Shown: positions 1 through 7,575 of the stretch, piece after piece | Position numbering within the stretch: position 1 is the first letter of the stretch | How the letters are laid out: every line of letters begins with the position of its first letter | Assembly (NCBI GenBank): GCA_963626545.1 | Contig: CAVFYJ010000063.1 | Location: forward strand, 1-20,051 | Direction: 5' to 3' | DNA from: Anthropogastromicrobium sp963626545 | GTDB lineage: Bacteria; Bacillota; Clostridia; Lachnospirales; Lachnospiraceae | DNA: 20,051 nucleotides | The notes under the pieces: generated by a model | Databases searched by the model: none | What the model saw: only the letters and a program-made list of their open reading frames with translations | Told to the model about the DNA's origin: nothing | Translations under genes and position numbers: made by a program

Positions 1-8
1 ATGGTATA

Positions 9-39
9 ACAGTTCACGCGTTCGTGAACTGTGGTTTTT
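9..39 (+). terminator. Perfect hairpin, probable terminator of an upstream gene
   Basis: A perfect 10-bp inverted repeat (9-18 with 23-32, arms ACAGTTCACG and CGTGAACTGT, loop CGTT) is followed by GG and five Ts. This fits a modest Rho-independent terminator for a plus-strand gene ending before the window. The short T-run after two Gs makes it weaker than the hairpin at 78-119; an operator palindrome is the alternative. Confidence 0.55.
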
Positions 40-77
40 GGATGAAAATGTTTGTATGCAGTTTTGAAGGTACATCG

Positions 78-119
78 AAAAAAAGCGCCGACTCTTTCAA
101 AGAATCGACGCTTTTTTTT
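78..119. terminator. Rho-independent terminator, possibly bidirectional
   Basis: An A-run plus GCG (78-87) pairs with CGC plus eight Ts (109-119). The inner CGA (89-91) pairs with TCG (105-107) across one mismatch. The T-run on one side and A-run on the other mean it could stop transcription in both directions. It isolates the glycosyltransferase at 161 from whatever lies upstream. No clear promoter is seen between it and that gene. Confidence 0.8.
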
Positions 120-160
120 CATGAGATTTAGTAGCCTTAGTAGGAATAGTGGAGGTACAA

Positions 161-1237
161 ATGCAAAATTCGATCGTCAGCATAGTAATACCAGTATATA
201 AGACAGAAGAATTTTTAGAGGAATGTGTGGAAAGCGTATTGAATCAGTCCTACGCAAATTTGGAAATTATTCTGGTAGATGATGAGTCACCAGACAAAAG
301 TCCTGAAATCTGTGACCGATTGAGCAGAGAACACGCGAATATTTCGGTTATTCACAAGAAAAATCAGGGTCTTGGAATGGCGCGCAATTCTGGAATGGAA
401 AAAGCAAACGGCCAGTATATTCTATTTCTGGATTCTGATGATAAATTGGATGGTGAACATGCAGTTGAGCTTTTAGTAAAAAAAGCGCAGGAAAAGCATG
501 CAGATATTACAGTGGGAAGTTTTCGGCGTTTTAATCAGTCGTTTGTGAGCGAAAAAAATTGGCATCATTTACGGGAGGGGGCTTATACCAGAACAGCAGA
601 TTTTCGCTTTAAAGGGTTTTATCAATATGGACATCTTGCCTATGATTGGGGAAAGCTTTACAAAATGGATTTTTTAAGAGAGCATGAGTTAGTTTGTCCT
701 GCGTATCCATTTACACAGGACAAGGCCCATAACATGCGCTGCTGCTTTTGGAATCCAACGTATGCATTTATTGACGAGAGTGTTATGTTATACCGTGTAA
801 ATGAGGACTCTGTTACCTTTAAGTATAAGAAAAATATGGAAGAGGTCTGGGTCAGCATTGCAAAGGATTTTATGCAGTATCAGCGTGAGCATGGAAAAAA
901 GGGATATCTGGCTGATCTTGCGGCGTTTCATATTTTCTTTGGTGCGTTCTTTCTTGTCAAGCAGGAACTGCAGCCCAATCAGGCTGGCTGGTGGGGGGCC
1001 AGAAGAGCATTGAAGCAATATGGAAAAGATCCGTTTGTCAAAAGCGCGATGCATGCATTGGCAAAGGGAAAGTTTGTCCGAAAAATTGACAGCATTGCAT
1101 GGAGAATTGTGATCTGGGGCGGATCTGTTTTATTTAGCCTTCATGCGTATTCACTGATGGCAGCAGGAATTGCTTTGCTTCGTATGCTGCAGGTGGACAG
1201 CAAAATTACAAAGGCAAGATACCGCAAAGCGCAATAA
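161..1237 (+). CDS. GT2-family glycosyltransferase
   Basis: The 358-residue protein is a GT-A fold family 2 glycosyltransferase that should transfer a sugar from a nucleotide-sugar donor to a growing polysaccharide or lipid-linked acceptor at the cytoplasmic face. The N-terminus SIVIPVYKTEEFLEECVESV is the classic GT2 opening. The donor-binding DD lies at residues 40-41 and the metal-binding DSDD at 91-94. A hydrophobic stretch near residues 315-345 may associate with the membrane. I chose ATG 161 because GGAGG at 151-155 sits 5 nt upstream; the in-frame GTG at 149 lies inside that Shine-Dalgarno. The next gene starts 47 nt downstream on the same strand. The sugar and linkage cannot be read from the sequence. 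Confidence 0.9.
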   Translation: MQNSIVSIVIPVYKTEEFLEECVESVLNQSYANLEIILVDDESPDKSPEICDRLSREHANISVIHKKNQGLGMARNSGMEKANGQYILFLDSDDKLDGEHAVELLVKKAQEKHADITVGSFRRFNQSFVSEKNWHHLREGAYTRTADFRFKGFYQYGHLAYDWGKLYKMDFLREHELVCPAYPFTQDKAHNMRCCFWNPTYAFIDESVMLYRVNEDSVTFKYKKNMEEVWVSIAKDFMQYQREHGKKGYLADLAAFHIFFGAFFLVKQELQPNQAGWWGARRALKQYGKDPFVKSAMHALAKGKFVRKIDSIAWRIVIWGGSVLFSLHAYSLMAAGIALLRMLQVDSKITKARYRKAQ

Positions 1238-1284
1238 GATGATTTTTATGGAAAAGTGAAAAATCAGACAGAAATGGAGCAAAA

Positions 1285-2400
1285 ATGGAGCGAAACGTGA
1301 AGAAAAAGATTTGTTTTTTCAGCGGAGATATCACACGCAGCGGAGGTACCGAGCGGGTGACACTTTTGATCATACAAAAATTAAAAGAATTGGAAAAATA
1401 TGATATCTCAATTTTAAGTATTGTAGAGCAAAAGAAAAAACCATTTTTTGAGATTCCGGATGGGATAAAAAGAATGAGACTGGATTCGGGAACAGAGCGG
1501 ATTGCACCCGGACCGAAGTACATTCCACTTGTACCCAGACTTCATCGCTTTTTAAAGAATAACCAAATTGATCTTTTAATTGATGTGGATGTGATACTTG
1601 ATCTATTAAGTGTTCCTGCGTCTGCTGGTTTGAAAACAAAAATTATTGCGTGGGAGCATTTTAACTATCATTATATCTGGCCGTCAAAGACGTACCAGAA
1701 ATTTCGCCATGCAGCGCAGTGGTTTAGTGCAAGAAGCGCCGATTTTATTGTCACGTTGACAAGGCAGGACCAGAAAAATTATGAAAACAAATTGGGACGC
1801 CGAAAAGCCATTCAGACAATTCATAATCCGATGATGCCAGTAAAACAAAGTGAAAGTGCGCTCACGCGGGAAAAAAGTATCATTACGGCTGGACGTTTGA
1901 CCTGGGTGAAAGGAATTGATTTATTAGAAAAATTGATTCCGATGATTTTAAAGAAATATCCGGATTGGAAATGGTATGTGTTAGGCGAGGGTGAGGAGCG
2001 GCCAAGGCTGGAGGCTGTTCAAAAAAAGTATCAGCTCGAGAATCAGCTGATTCTCACTGGAAATGTTTCAAATGTCAGTGCATATATGCAGAAAGCATCT
2101 ATTTATGTAATGACATCTCGCTCGGAGGGGCTTCCGATGGTTTTACTGGAGGCGGCACAAAATGGACTGCCGATGGTAAGTTTTGATATTCAGACGGGCC
2201 CGTCCGAAATCATAGAGGACGGAAAAAACGGTTTTTTGATACCGCCGTTTTCAATCAACAATATGAGAGAAAAAGTAGAGTATCTGATAACGCATGAAGA
2301 AGTTCGAGATGTGTTTTCAAAAAATACCAGCTCGATACAAAAGCGATTTGACGCAGACGCAATTACAGCGCAGTGGGAACGGCTGCTTGACCGATTATAA
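1285..2400 (+). CDS. GT4-family glycosyltransferase
   Basis: This 371-residue protein is a GT-B fold, retaining family 4 glycosyltransferase. The N-terminal acceptor domain has the loop GDITRSGGTERV, the usual GG-x-ER pattern near residues 14-25. The C-terminal donor domain begins around residue 195 with GRLTWVKGIDLL. The EX7E motif is present (E281 and E289, within SEGLPMVLLEAA). GGAG at 1276-1279 is 5 nt before the ATG. It probably forms a short operon with the GT2 gene upstream. It is typical of capsule or exopolysaccharide clusters; the substrate is unknown. Confidence 0.9.
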   Translation: MERNVKKKICFFSGDITRSGGTERVTLLIIQKLKELEKYDISILSIVEQKKKPFFEIPDGIKRMRLDSGTERIAPGPKYIPLVPRLHRFLKNNQIDLLIDVDVILDLLSVPASAGLKTKIIAWEHFNYHYIWPSKTYQKFRHAAQWFSARSADFIVTLTRQDQKNYENKLGRRKAIQTIHNPMMPVKQSESALTREKSIITAGRLTWVKGIDLLEKLIPMILKKYPDWKWYVLGEGEERPRLEAVQKKYQLENQLILTGNVSNVSAYMQKASIYVMTSRSEGLPMVLLEAAQNGLPMVSFDIQTGPSEIIEDGKNGFLIPPFSINNMREKVEYLITHEEVRDVFSKNTSSIQKRFDADAITAQWERLLDRL

Positions 2401-2476
2401 AATACGAAAAATATAGAAATTGTAGAAAAGCTGTTACAAGAAAGGGAGCACACAAAGATAATGCGGAAAAATAGCA

Positions 2477-2517
2477 TAAAAAAGACAACACAGATGTGTT
2501 CAGTCATCTGTGTTGTC
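2477..2517 (-). terminator. Minus-strand terminator formed by the end of the nucleotidyltransferase gene
   Basis: A perfect 13-bp stem (2484-2496 with 2505-2517) has an 8-nt loop and, read on the minus strand, is followed by a run of Ts. The TGA stop of the minus-strand gene (2500-2502) lies in the loop and the upstream arm encodes its last residues (DNTDD). There is no T-run on the plus strand, so it serves the minus-strand gene, although as a strong stem it may also slow convergent transcription from the GT4 gene. Confidence 0.85.
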
Positions 2518-3693
2518 AAAAATACGAAGAAGTTTGGAATGCTGGTTGTCCTGTTTAAAGGAACGAAGCGTTTCTTTTAATGTTGTGTTGCGAAGGGTAT
2601 AGGTATTATGCAAAAAGCAGACGAAGGTAATCGCCCAAAGAGTTGGCCACAGTAGTGGGCATTTTCCAAGCTTTGGAAAGCGTACATGCATTTGCAGATG
2701 ACCTTCCTTTAAGTAGGTAAATGGCGTGATACGGCTATAAGAGGTGCTTCCGACAAGGGCAGCAGCATTTGCTTTGTTGACATCGCCTCCAGCGAGGAGC
2801 TGTTGTATAAAAGCTTCGCAGTCTTTGTGGTCGTAATGGACAGAAGAATCAACCGTTTCTGGAAACCCCAGATAGATGCGGCACGTTTCCAGAATGATTT
2901 CATACAGGTGTAGGATTTTTGATTCATGGCACCAGCTATGAATCTGGTCAAAATCAATCTGACTATAAAAATGCTCCAGATAAAATGTGAAATCACATAA
3001 CAGACGGATGCCAAAGCCACTGTAGAGATAATGCTTGAGCATGTGGTGAAGCATATAAAAGGTATATTGCGTCGGCGGAAGAACTGGGTAAGTAGTCCCG
3101 TTGATGATCTGATGCTCTGGTTGAAACGCATTGGAGCCAAATACGGTATCCACAATTTGATTGGCCGGTGCATATTGATAGAGTCCGACAATCCGAAAAT
3201 GAAGCTCTAAAATTAAAGTTCGGCCAGTTTTGGGAAATGTGTAAAGATAGCCTTGGTGATGATCGCTAACATCATTATCTTTTTTGAATCCATTTGCAAG
3301 AAGAAGTTTCTTTGCACGCTCAAATTGCTCTTTTTCATTGATATAAATATCCACATCTCCAAGCTTTCTGTATTCAGGAACTGGATAGAAGGCAGCGAGA
3401 CTAATGCCCTTTAAAAGAACGTAAGGAATCTGATTTGCCTCAAAAAGCTCAGCAATTCGTCTTGTGAACTGATCAATCTGATAGTAATTCAGCATCATTA
3501 GTTTCGTCTGATACTTTAACGGTTCCAGACGGCTCTTATCATTCAGATAGGGCAGTACATAAGAAACACAGGACTGATCTTTTACAAGTGCAAGCAAAGC
3601 ATCCATGTCCTGCGGTGCGATATCAATTGAAGAAGTTTTATTTGTACATGCATCGTGAATAATCTGAAGAAAAATCTGCTCGAACGTTTCCAT
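2500..3693 (-). CDS. Nucleotidyltransferase family protein (NTP_transf_5-like)
   Basis: The 397-residue protein resembles the uncharacterised NTP_transf_5 family, with a polymerase-beta-type nucleotidyltransferase core. The key segment is LLKGISLAAFYPVPEYRKL followed by GDVD (D113 and D115), which supply the expected metal-binding aspartates; LKG near 94-96 is a family hallmark. The remaining two thirds is mostly helical and rich in His and Tyr, with no membrane segment. Homologues occur in exopolysaccharide loci and in some peptide-modification clusters next to PqqD proteins, and a PqqD-like gene is indeed divergent to it here. Its substrate is unknown. The start has only a weak, distant AGGG-type site (about 14 nt), but no better start lies nearby. 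Confidence 0.8.
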   Translation of the reverse strand: METFEQIFLQIIHDACTNKTSSIDIAPQDMDALLALVKDQSCVSYVLPYLNDKSRLEPLKYQTKLMMLNYYQIDQFTRRIAELFEANQIPYVLLKGISLAAFYPVPEYRKLGDVDIYINEKEQFERAKKLLLANGFKKDNDVSDHHQGYLYTFPKTGRTLILELHFRIVGLYQYAPANQIVDTVFGSNAFQPEHQIINGTTYPVLPPTQYTFYMLHHMLKHYLYSGFGIRLLCDFTFYLEHFYSQIDFDQIHSWCHESKILHLYEIILETCRIYLGFPETVDSSVHYDHKDCEAFIQQLLAGGDVNKANAAALVGSTSYSRITPFTYLKEGHLQMHVRFPKLGKCPLLWPTLWAITFVCFLHNTYTLRNTTLKETLRSFKQDNQHSKLLRIFDNTDD

Positions 3694-3762
3694 AAAAAAT
3701 CTTTAAACCCTTCCATAGTAACAAATTTGCGTTTCAACATTTCACATGTATTGCATGGTGCC

Positions 3763-3791
3763 AGTATAACACAAAAGAGAGAGCACGTGAA
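3763..3791 (-). promoter_or_regulatory. Predicted sigma-A promoter for the nucleotidyltransferase gene
   Basis: On the minus strand, TTCACG (3786-3791) and TATACT (3763-3768) are spaced by 17 nt. Matches to consensus are 4/6 and 5/6. It lies about 70 nt upstream of the ATG at 3693, in the divergent intergenic region. Confidence 0.55.
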
Positions 3792-3855
3792 CTGCAAATT
3801 TTATGGGAAAAAGAAGAATATTGCAAAGTATAATAAAAATTTCACAAAACAAGAA

Positions 3856-3884
3856 TTGCGCAGAATGCGAAAAGAGAATATACT
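3856..3884 (+). promoter_or_regulatory. Predicted sigma-A promoter for the pqqD-pel operon
   Basis: TTGCGC (3856-3861) and TATACT (3879-3884) are separated by 17 nt; the -10 matches 5/6 and the -35 matches 3/6. The start point would be near 3891, giving a leader of about 67 nt before the PqqD-like gene. No c-di-GMP riboswitch-like conserved core was recognised in that leader. This is the only convincing promoter seen ahead of the long plus-strand operon. Confidence 0.55.
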
Positions 3885-3957
3885 AAATAAATGTGACAGA
3901 GCAAAAGAAGAAAGAAAATAAAAGAATGTCGCACACTAACACAAAAAGGGAAATGTT

Positions 3958-4260
3958 ATGATAAAGAAAAAAGGTACTTTTGTGCTGCGTCAGCTGATGG
4001 AGGATTTTATTTTGATTCCTTGTGGAAAAACGGCGGAGACCGTTAATCAGATCTTGACATTAAGCGAGACGGCAGCATTTATATATGAGCGCGCAGAGTC
4101 AGCAAAAACAGCAGAGCAGCTGGTTCGGCTAGTCAGCAGAGAATATCAGGTAGACGAGGAGGATGTCCGGGAGGATGTAGAGGAAATCCTTGAAACGCTG
4201 AAGGCAGCTGGTATTCTTGAAGAAACGCAAGAAAAAAACGAACAACTACAAAGCAAATAG
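3958..4260 (+). CDS. PqqD-family protein
   Basis: This 100-residue protein has the PqqD winged-helix layout: an N-terminal beta segment, the central NQILTLSETAAFIYERAE pattern (residues 24-41), and a helical second half rich in acidic residues ending in a short lysine/glutamine-rich tail. PqqD proteins bind leader peptides and present them to modifying enzymes (radical SAM, lasso-peptide and related RiPP systems). AAGGG at 3946-3950 lies 7 nt before the start; the ATG at 3953 is out of frame and stops at once. No radical SAM enzyme or precursor peptide is visible in the window. It opens the pel operon, 81 nt ahead of pelD, and lies divergent to a nucleotidyltransferase, so a role in polysaccharide production is plausible but unproven. 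Confidence 0.85.
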   Translation: MIKKKGTFVLRQLMEDFILIPCGKTAETVNQILTLSETAAFIYERAESAKTAEQLVRLVSREYQVDEEDVREDVEEILETLKAAGILEETQEKNEQLQSK

Positions 4261-4341
4261 AAGGAAAATTTTGGCAGCTGTAGAAAAACAGAAATATGTT
4301 GATGTCCGTAGCTGATAAAAATACAGAAAGGAGGCGGATTG

Positions 4342-6519
4342 ATGGTCGTTTTTCTGATTGGAGGCGAGAGTCGGCTAATGGATGGTTTGATCAATAAATT
4401 TAATAAAGACGGACATCGGGTATATTTGCTGACTGGAAGCAGAAATGGAAGAACCTCATATCAGAAGGTTTTTGAAAAATATAATTTTAACTATGACAGT
4501 GACAGCATCCGAGAGATTCTTGCGAGTACAAATCCAGATGTTGTTATTTTTACTGGCGTACAGGACACGCATTATCGTTGGGAAAATGCCAGAAAAGAAG
4601 CGGTGCAATTTTCTACAGATTTGACAAATATACTTTCCGCATATTCGTCTGTAAAGAATGGCCGTTTTTTATATCTGTCCTCGGAGGATGTTTTTGGAAA
4701 ATCCTATTCGGAGGATATTCGGGAGACTGAGTCCGTATCGGCAAATAGCTTCCATGCACTTGCTGTTGCACAAGGAGAGGAAACCTGCAAAAATTATTAC
4801 AGCACGCGTGGAATGGAGTCGATCGTGGTTCGTATTGATCATCTGTATGGAACGCCTGTAAAGGGGAAATTGCAGACCGATCCATGCTTTCAGATGACAT
4901 TGGAAATGTTAAAAAGCGGAAAGATTGCGGCAAATGATCGAAATCTTTTTTCAATGATTCATCAAGATGATGCGATTGAATTTATTTATCGCATCGCAGT
5001 GGCGGACCATCTGACATATTCGGTCTATCAGATTTCATCCGGTCAGGTGATCAGTCAGATGCAGCTAGCGCAGATGATAATCGAGGCCGCACAGACGGGA
5101 GCGGAGCTTTTGGATGAAACAGTTGGAAATGGATATCGGCTTGTCTTAAGTGCAGCACGCTACAATGAGGAATTTGGCGGAAGAATCTTTGTGGAGTATG
5201 CAGAAGGTGTAAAGGCGGTCGTTCAATATATGAAGCGTCACAGCGATTCCTTTTTGCGGATACAGGATGATCGAAAGGGAGCAGGTATTCTACAGAATAT
5301 CCGCCAGATTTTCCGTCTGCTGGTGCCTTATATTGAAAACATGATTTGCTTTATTCCGTTCTTTATGTTGAATAACAGGGCAGCAGATAGCACATATTTC
5401 AGCAAGTTGGATTTCTATCTTTTGTATGTGATTCTATTTGCGATTGTGTATGGACAACAGCAGGCAATTTTTTCGGCACTATTAGCGATAGCGGGTTATT
5501 GCTTCCGACAGATGTATGACAAGACTGGCTTTGAGGTTTTGATGGATTACAGCACCTATGTATGGATGGCGCAGCTGTTCATTGTCGGTATGCCCGTCGG
5601 ATATATGAAGGACCAGATTCGATATATTCGTGCTCAGGACGATGAGCAGATCCATTATCTAAATGGACAGCTCGGCGATATTGCGGATATCAATGACAGC
5701 AATGTGCGTATGAAGCACACCTTTGAGCGGCAGATTGTAAATCAGAAGGATAGTCTGGGAAAGATTTATGAAATTACATCGCAGCTGGACCAAAGAGAAC
5801 CTGAGGAGGTGCTCTTCTATGCGGTACAAGTGCTGTCAAAGCTGATGGAGACACAGGATGCCGCTATTTATACGGTGGCAAACCGCGATTATGCCAGACT
5901 CTTTTCCTTTACATCTCCGACGGCAAAGCGGCTTGGAAAATCCATTCGCTACTCCGATATGGAGGACATGGTAACAGAACTGAGAGAGCATCGTGTCTAC
6001 ATTAATAAAACGATGGACAATCGCTATCCGCTTATGGCATACGCCATTTATTCAGAGGAAGCCATGCAGACCATATTGATGCTGTGGGGACTTCCGTGGG
6101 AGCGCATGAATTTGGCAGAGGCCAATCGTCTGACCGTAGTCGGATATCTGATTCAGAATGCAGTTGTAAGAGCGAATCGATATCTGGAAGCGCTGCACAC
6201 AAGACGTTATGTCGAGGATAGCGATATTCTGGGACAGGATGCATTCAAACAGTTGGTAACAGCGTTTTTTGATGCGAGAAGACATGGGCTTACGGAGTGT
6301 ACGCTGTTAAAGATTCAGCATACGGCTGAAAACTTTAAGGAGACAGCGGAACAGCTTGAGAAAAAGCTGCGACAGACCGACTATTTTGGTGTGTTAGCAG
6401 ATGGCCTTTATGTGCTGCTTCCAAACACCGATGAGGAAGGTGCCGTCGGAGTCATCGAGCGTTTTAAAGGCTTTGGATTTGAAAGTTCGGTCGTAAATGG
6501 GGAGGTAATCGGAGAATGA
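4342..6519 (+). CDS. pelD: PelD-like c-di-GMP receptor with N-terminal degenerate SDR domain
   Basis: This 725-residue fusion has an extended-SDR-like domain (about 1-300), four membrane segments (about 326-425), a coiled linker, a GAF domain (about 485-610) and a degenerate GGDEF domain (about 615-720). The last three parts match PelD, the inner-membrane receptor that activates Pel polymerisation when c-di-GMP binds. The I-site is kept as RQTD (R677, D680), while the GGDEF position reads ADGLY (686-690), so it should bind but not make c-di-GMP. The SDR part keeps YLSSEDVFG and a VVRIDHLYGT-like motif, but the YxxxK pair is replaced by H138 and V142 and the glycine motif is poor, so it is probably not an active epimerase. 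ATG 4342 is preferred over TTG 4339: AAGGAGG ends 7 nt before it. It overlaps pelE by 4 nt. Confidence 0.92.
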   Translation: MVVFLIGGESRLMDGLINKFNKDGHRVYLLTGSRNGRTSYQKVFEKYNFNYDSDSIREILASTNPDVVIFTGVQDTHYRWENARKEAVQFSTDLTNILSAYSSVKNGRFLYLSSEDVFGKSYSEDIRETESVSANSFHALAVAQGEETCKNYYSTRGMESIVVRIDHLYGTPVKGKLQTDPCFQMTLEMLKSGKIAANDRNLFSMIHQDDAIEFIYRIAVADHLTYSVYQISSGQVISQMQLAQMIIEAAQTGAELLDETVGNGYRLVLSAARYNEEFGGRIFVEYAEGVKAVVQYMKRHSDSFLRIQDDRKGAGILQNIRQIFRLLVPYIENMICFIPFFMLNNRAADSTYFSKLDFYLLYVILFAIVYGQQQAIFSALLAIAGYCFRQMYDKTGFEVLMDYSTYVWMAQLFIVGMPVGYMKDQIRYIRAQDDEQIHYLNGQLGDIADINDSNVRMKHTFERQIVNQKDSLGKIYEITSQLDQREPEEVLFYAVQVLSKLMETQDAAIYTVANRDYARLFSFTSPTAKRLGKSIRYSDMEDMVTELREHRVYINKTMDNRYPLMAYAIYSEEAMQTILMLWGLPWERMNLAEANRLTVVGYLIQNAVVRANRYLEALHTRRYVEDSDILGQDAFKQLVTAFFDARRHGLTECTLLKIQHTAENFKETAEQLEKKLRQTDYFGVLADGLYVLLPNTDEEGAVGVIERFKGFGFESSVVNGEVIGE

Positions 6520-7469
6520 CAAGGGCAGAGAAACTTTTTGTTATAATATGGATTATCAATCTCATTATCGCCGTAGTGTATTTTTTGTGTGGAACATTTC
6601 TTTATGTTCCGGCGATGAAGCGAAAGGACAAGGACAAAGAGGAATACCTTCATGACAGTCCGAAGGCATTTTTGATTCGCATGATTATCATGATTTTATG
6701 CCCGGTTGTCGGTCCACTGTATTTCTTTTCGGTAAATCTGGTGTTTCGCACAATTTTTCGACAGGAAGTCGATTTGGCAGATGTGGTTTTCAGTAAGGAG
6801 CGCGTCAAGCAGCACTTAAAAGCTGATGAAGACCGAGAGCGAAATCTTGTCCCGATGGAGGAAGCACTCGCCGTCAGTGACAAGAAAAATCTTCGAATGC
6901 TGATGTTAAATGTAATTAGAGGTGATCTGAAAAGTTCACTGGAATCCATTGCACTGGCATTAAACAGTGCGGATTCGGAGACGTCGCATTATGCGGCATC
7001 TGTCCTTCGAGACGAACTGAATGATTTTCGTGTTCATGTGCAGGATTTGTATATGGATATGAAAGCGGAAGAGCAGGAGCAGACCGAGGCAGAGACGCTT
7101 TTAATTGATTCAATGAATCCCATTTTGCGCCAGAAGGTCTTTACCGGGATGGAGCAGGTAAAGTTTGTGCATATCATGGATGAGGCAGCACAGTCGCTTT
7201 ATCAGAAAAATCCGTCTTGTATGACACCAAAACGGTATGAGGCGGTATGCTTGCAGCTAATTGAGCAAAAAGAATTTGAAAAGGCTGGTGTGTGGTGTGA
7301 GAGACTAGCGCAGATGTATCCTGATGAACTAGTCTCCTATACTTGTCAACTCAAGCTTTTCTTTATGGAGAATGACAGAGAGCATTTCTTTGAGGTACTC
7401 AATAAGCTAAAAAAATCTGATGTTATCATTGATAACGAAACGCTTGAGTTGATTCGAGTATTTAGTTAA
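6516..7469 (+). CDS. pelE: PelE-like membrane/TPR protein
   Basis: The 317-residue protein has two N-terminal membrane segments (about 8-30 and 53-78) and a cytoplasmic helical, TPR-like remainder. This matches PelE, which forms the inner-membrane Pel complex with PelD, PelF and PelG and recruits PelF. The segment LVPMEEALAVSDKKNLR (about 113-129) and DSETSHYAAS (153-162) look like a conserved family core. The ATG overlaps the pelD stop as ATGA, which indicates translational coupling; GGGAGG is 10 nt upstream. Position immediately after pelD is the same as in known Gram-positive pel loci. The assignment rests on topology and context as much as on sequence. Confidence 0.82.
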   Translation: MTRAEKLFVIIWIINLIIAVVYFLCGTFLYVPAMKRKDKDKEEYLHDSPKAFLIRMIIMILCPVVGPLYFFSVNLVFRTIFRQEVDLADVVFSKERVKQHLKADEDRERNLVPMEEALAVSDKKNLRMLMLNVIRGDLKSSLESIALALNSADSETSHYAASVLRDELNDFRVHVQDLYMDMKAEEQEQTEAETLLIDSMNPILRQKVFTGMEQVKFVHIMDEAAQSLYQKNPSCMTPKRYEAVCLQLIEQKEFEKAGVWCERLAQMYPDELVSYTCQLKLFFMENDREHFFEVLNKLKKSDVIIDNETLELIRVFS

Positions 7470-7470
7470 T

Positions 7471-7535
7471 GATTCAAACGAAATCGTTAGCTCATTATTT
7501 AAATGAAATAGTTGGTTAATCATTTCGAAGGAATC
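7471..7535. repeat. Tandem 25-bp imperfect repeat inside an inverted repeat, pelE downstream gap
   Basis: Bases 7476-7500 and 7501-7525 are adjacent imperfect direct copies matching at 19 of 25 positions. The unit ends also form an inverted repeat: GATTC-3nt-CGAAAT (7471-7484) against ATTTCG-3nt-GAATC (7522-7535). It fills most of the only sizeable gap within the pelD to pelG block. It could be an RNA hairpin that tunes expression between pelE and the next gene, a binding site, or chance in AT-rich DNA. Confidence 0.45.
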
Positions 7536-7575
7536 CAAATGGGATGAACTATAACAGAGAAAGAAGGTGAGAAAA

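Noticed and set aside
9..32. Shared word GTGAACTG in the hairpin at 9-32, at 3787-3794 near the nucleotidyltransferase promoter, and a near copy at 19628-19636 upstream of the S24/S26-like gene, as a possible common operator.
   Set aside because: The word is short, sits at different positions relative to each promoter, and also occurs inside coding sequence near 3463, so chance explains it.
3655..3921. An 88-codon plus-strand ORF across the start of the nucleotidyltransferase gene and the divergent promoter region.
   Set aside because: It overlaps the 5' end of a well-supported minus-strand gene and both predicted promoters, has no ribosome site, and its Lys/Asn-rich translation looks like AT-rich noise.
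4261..4341. Possible c-di-GMP riboswitch before pelD.
   Set aside because: The 80-nt gap holds only a 5-bp CAGCT/AGCTG pair and no conserved riboswitch core.
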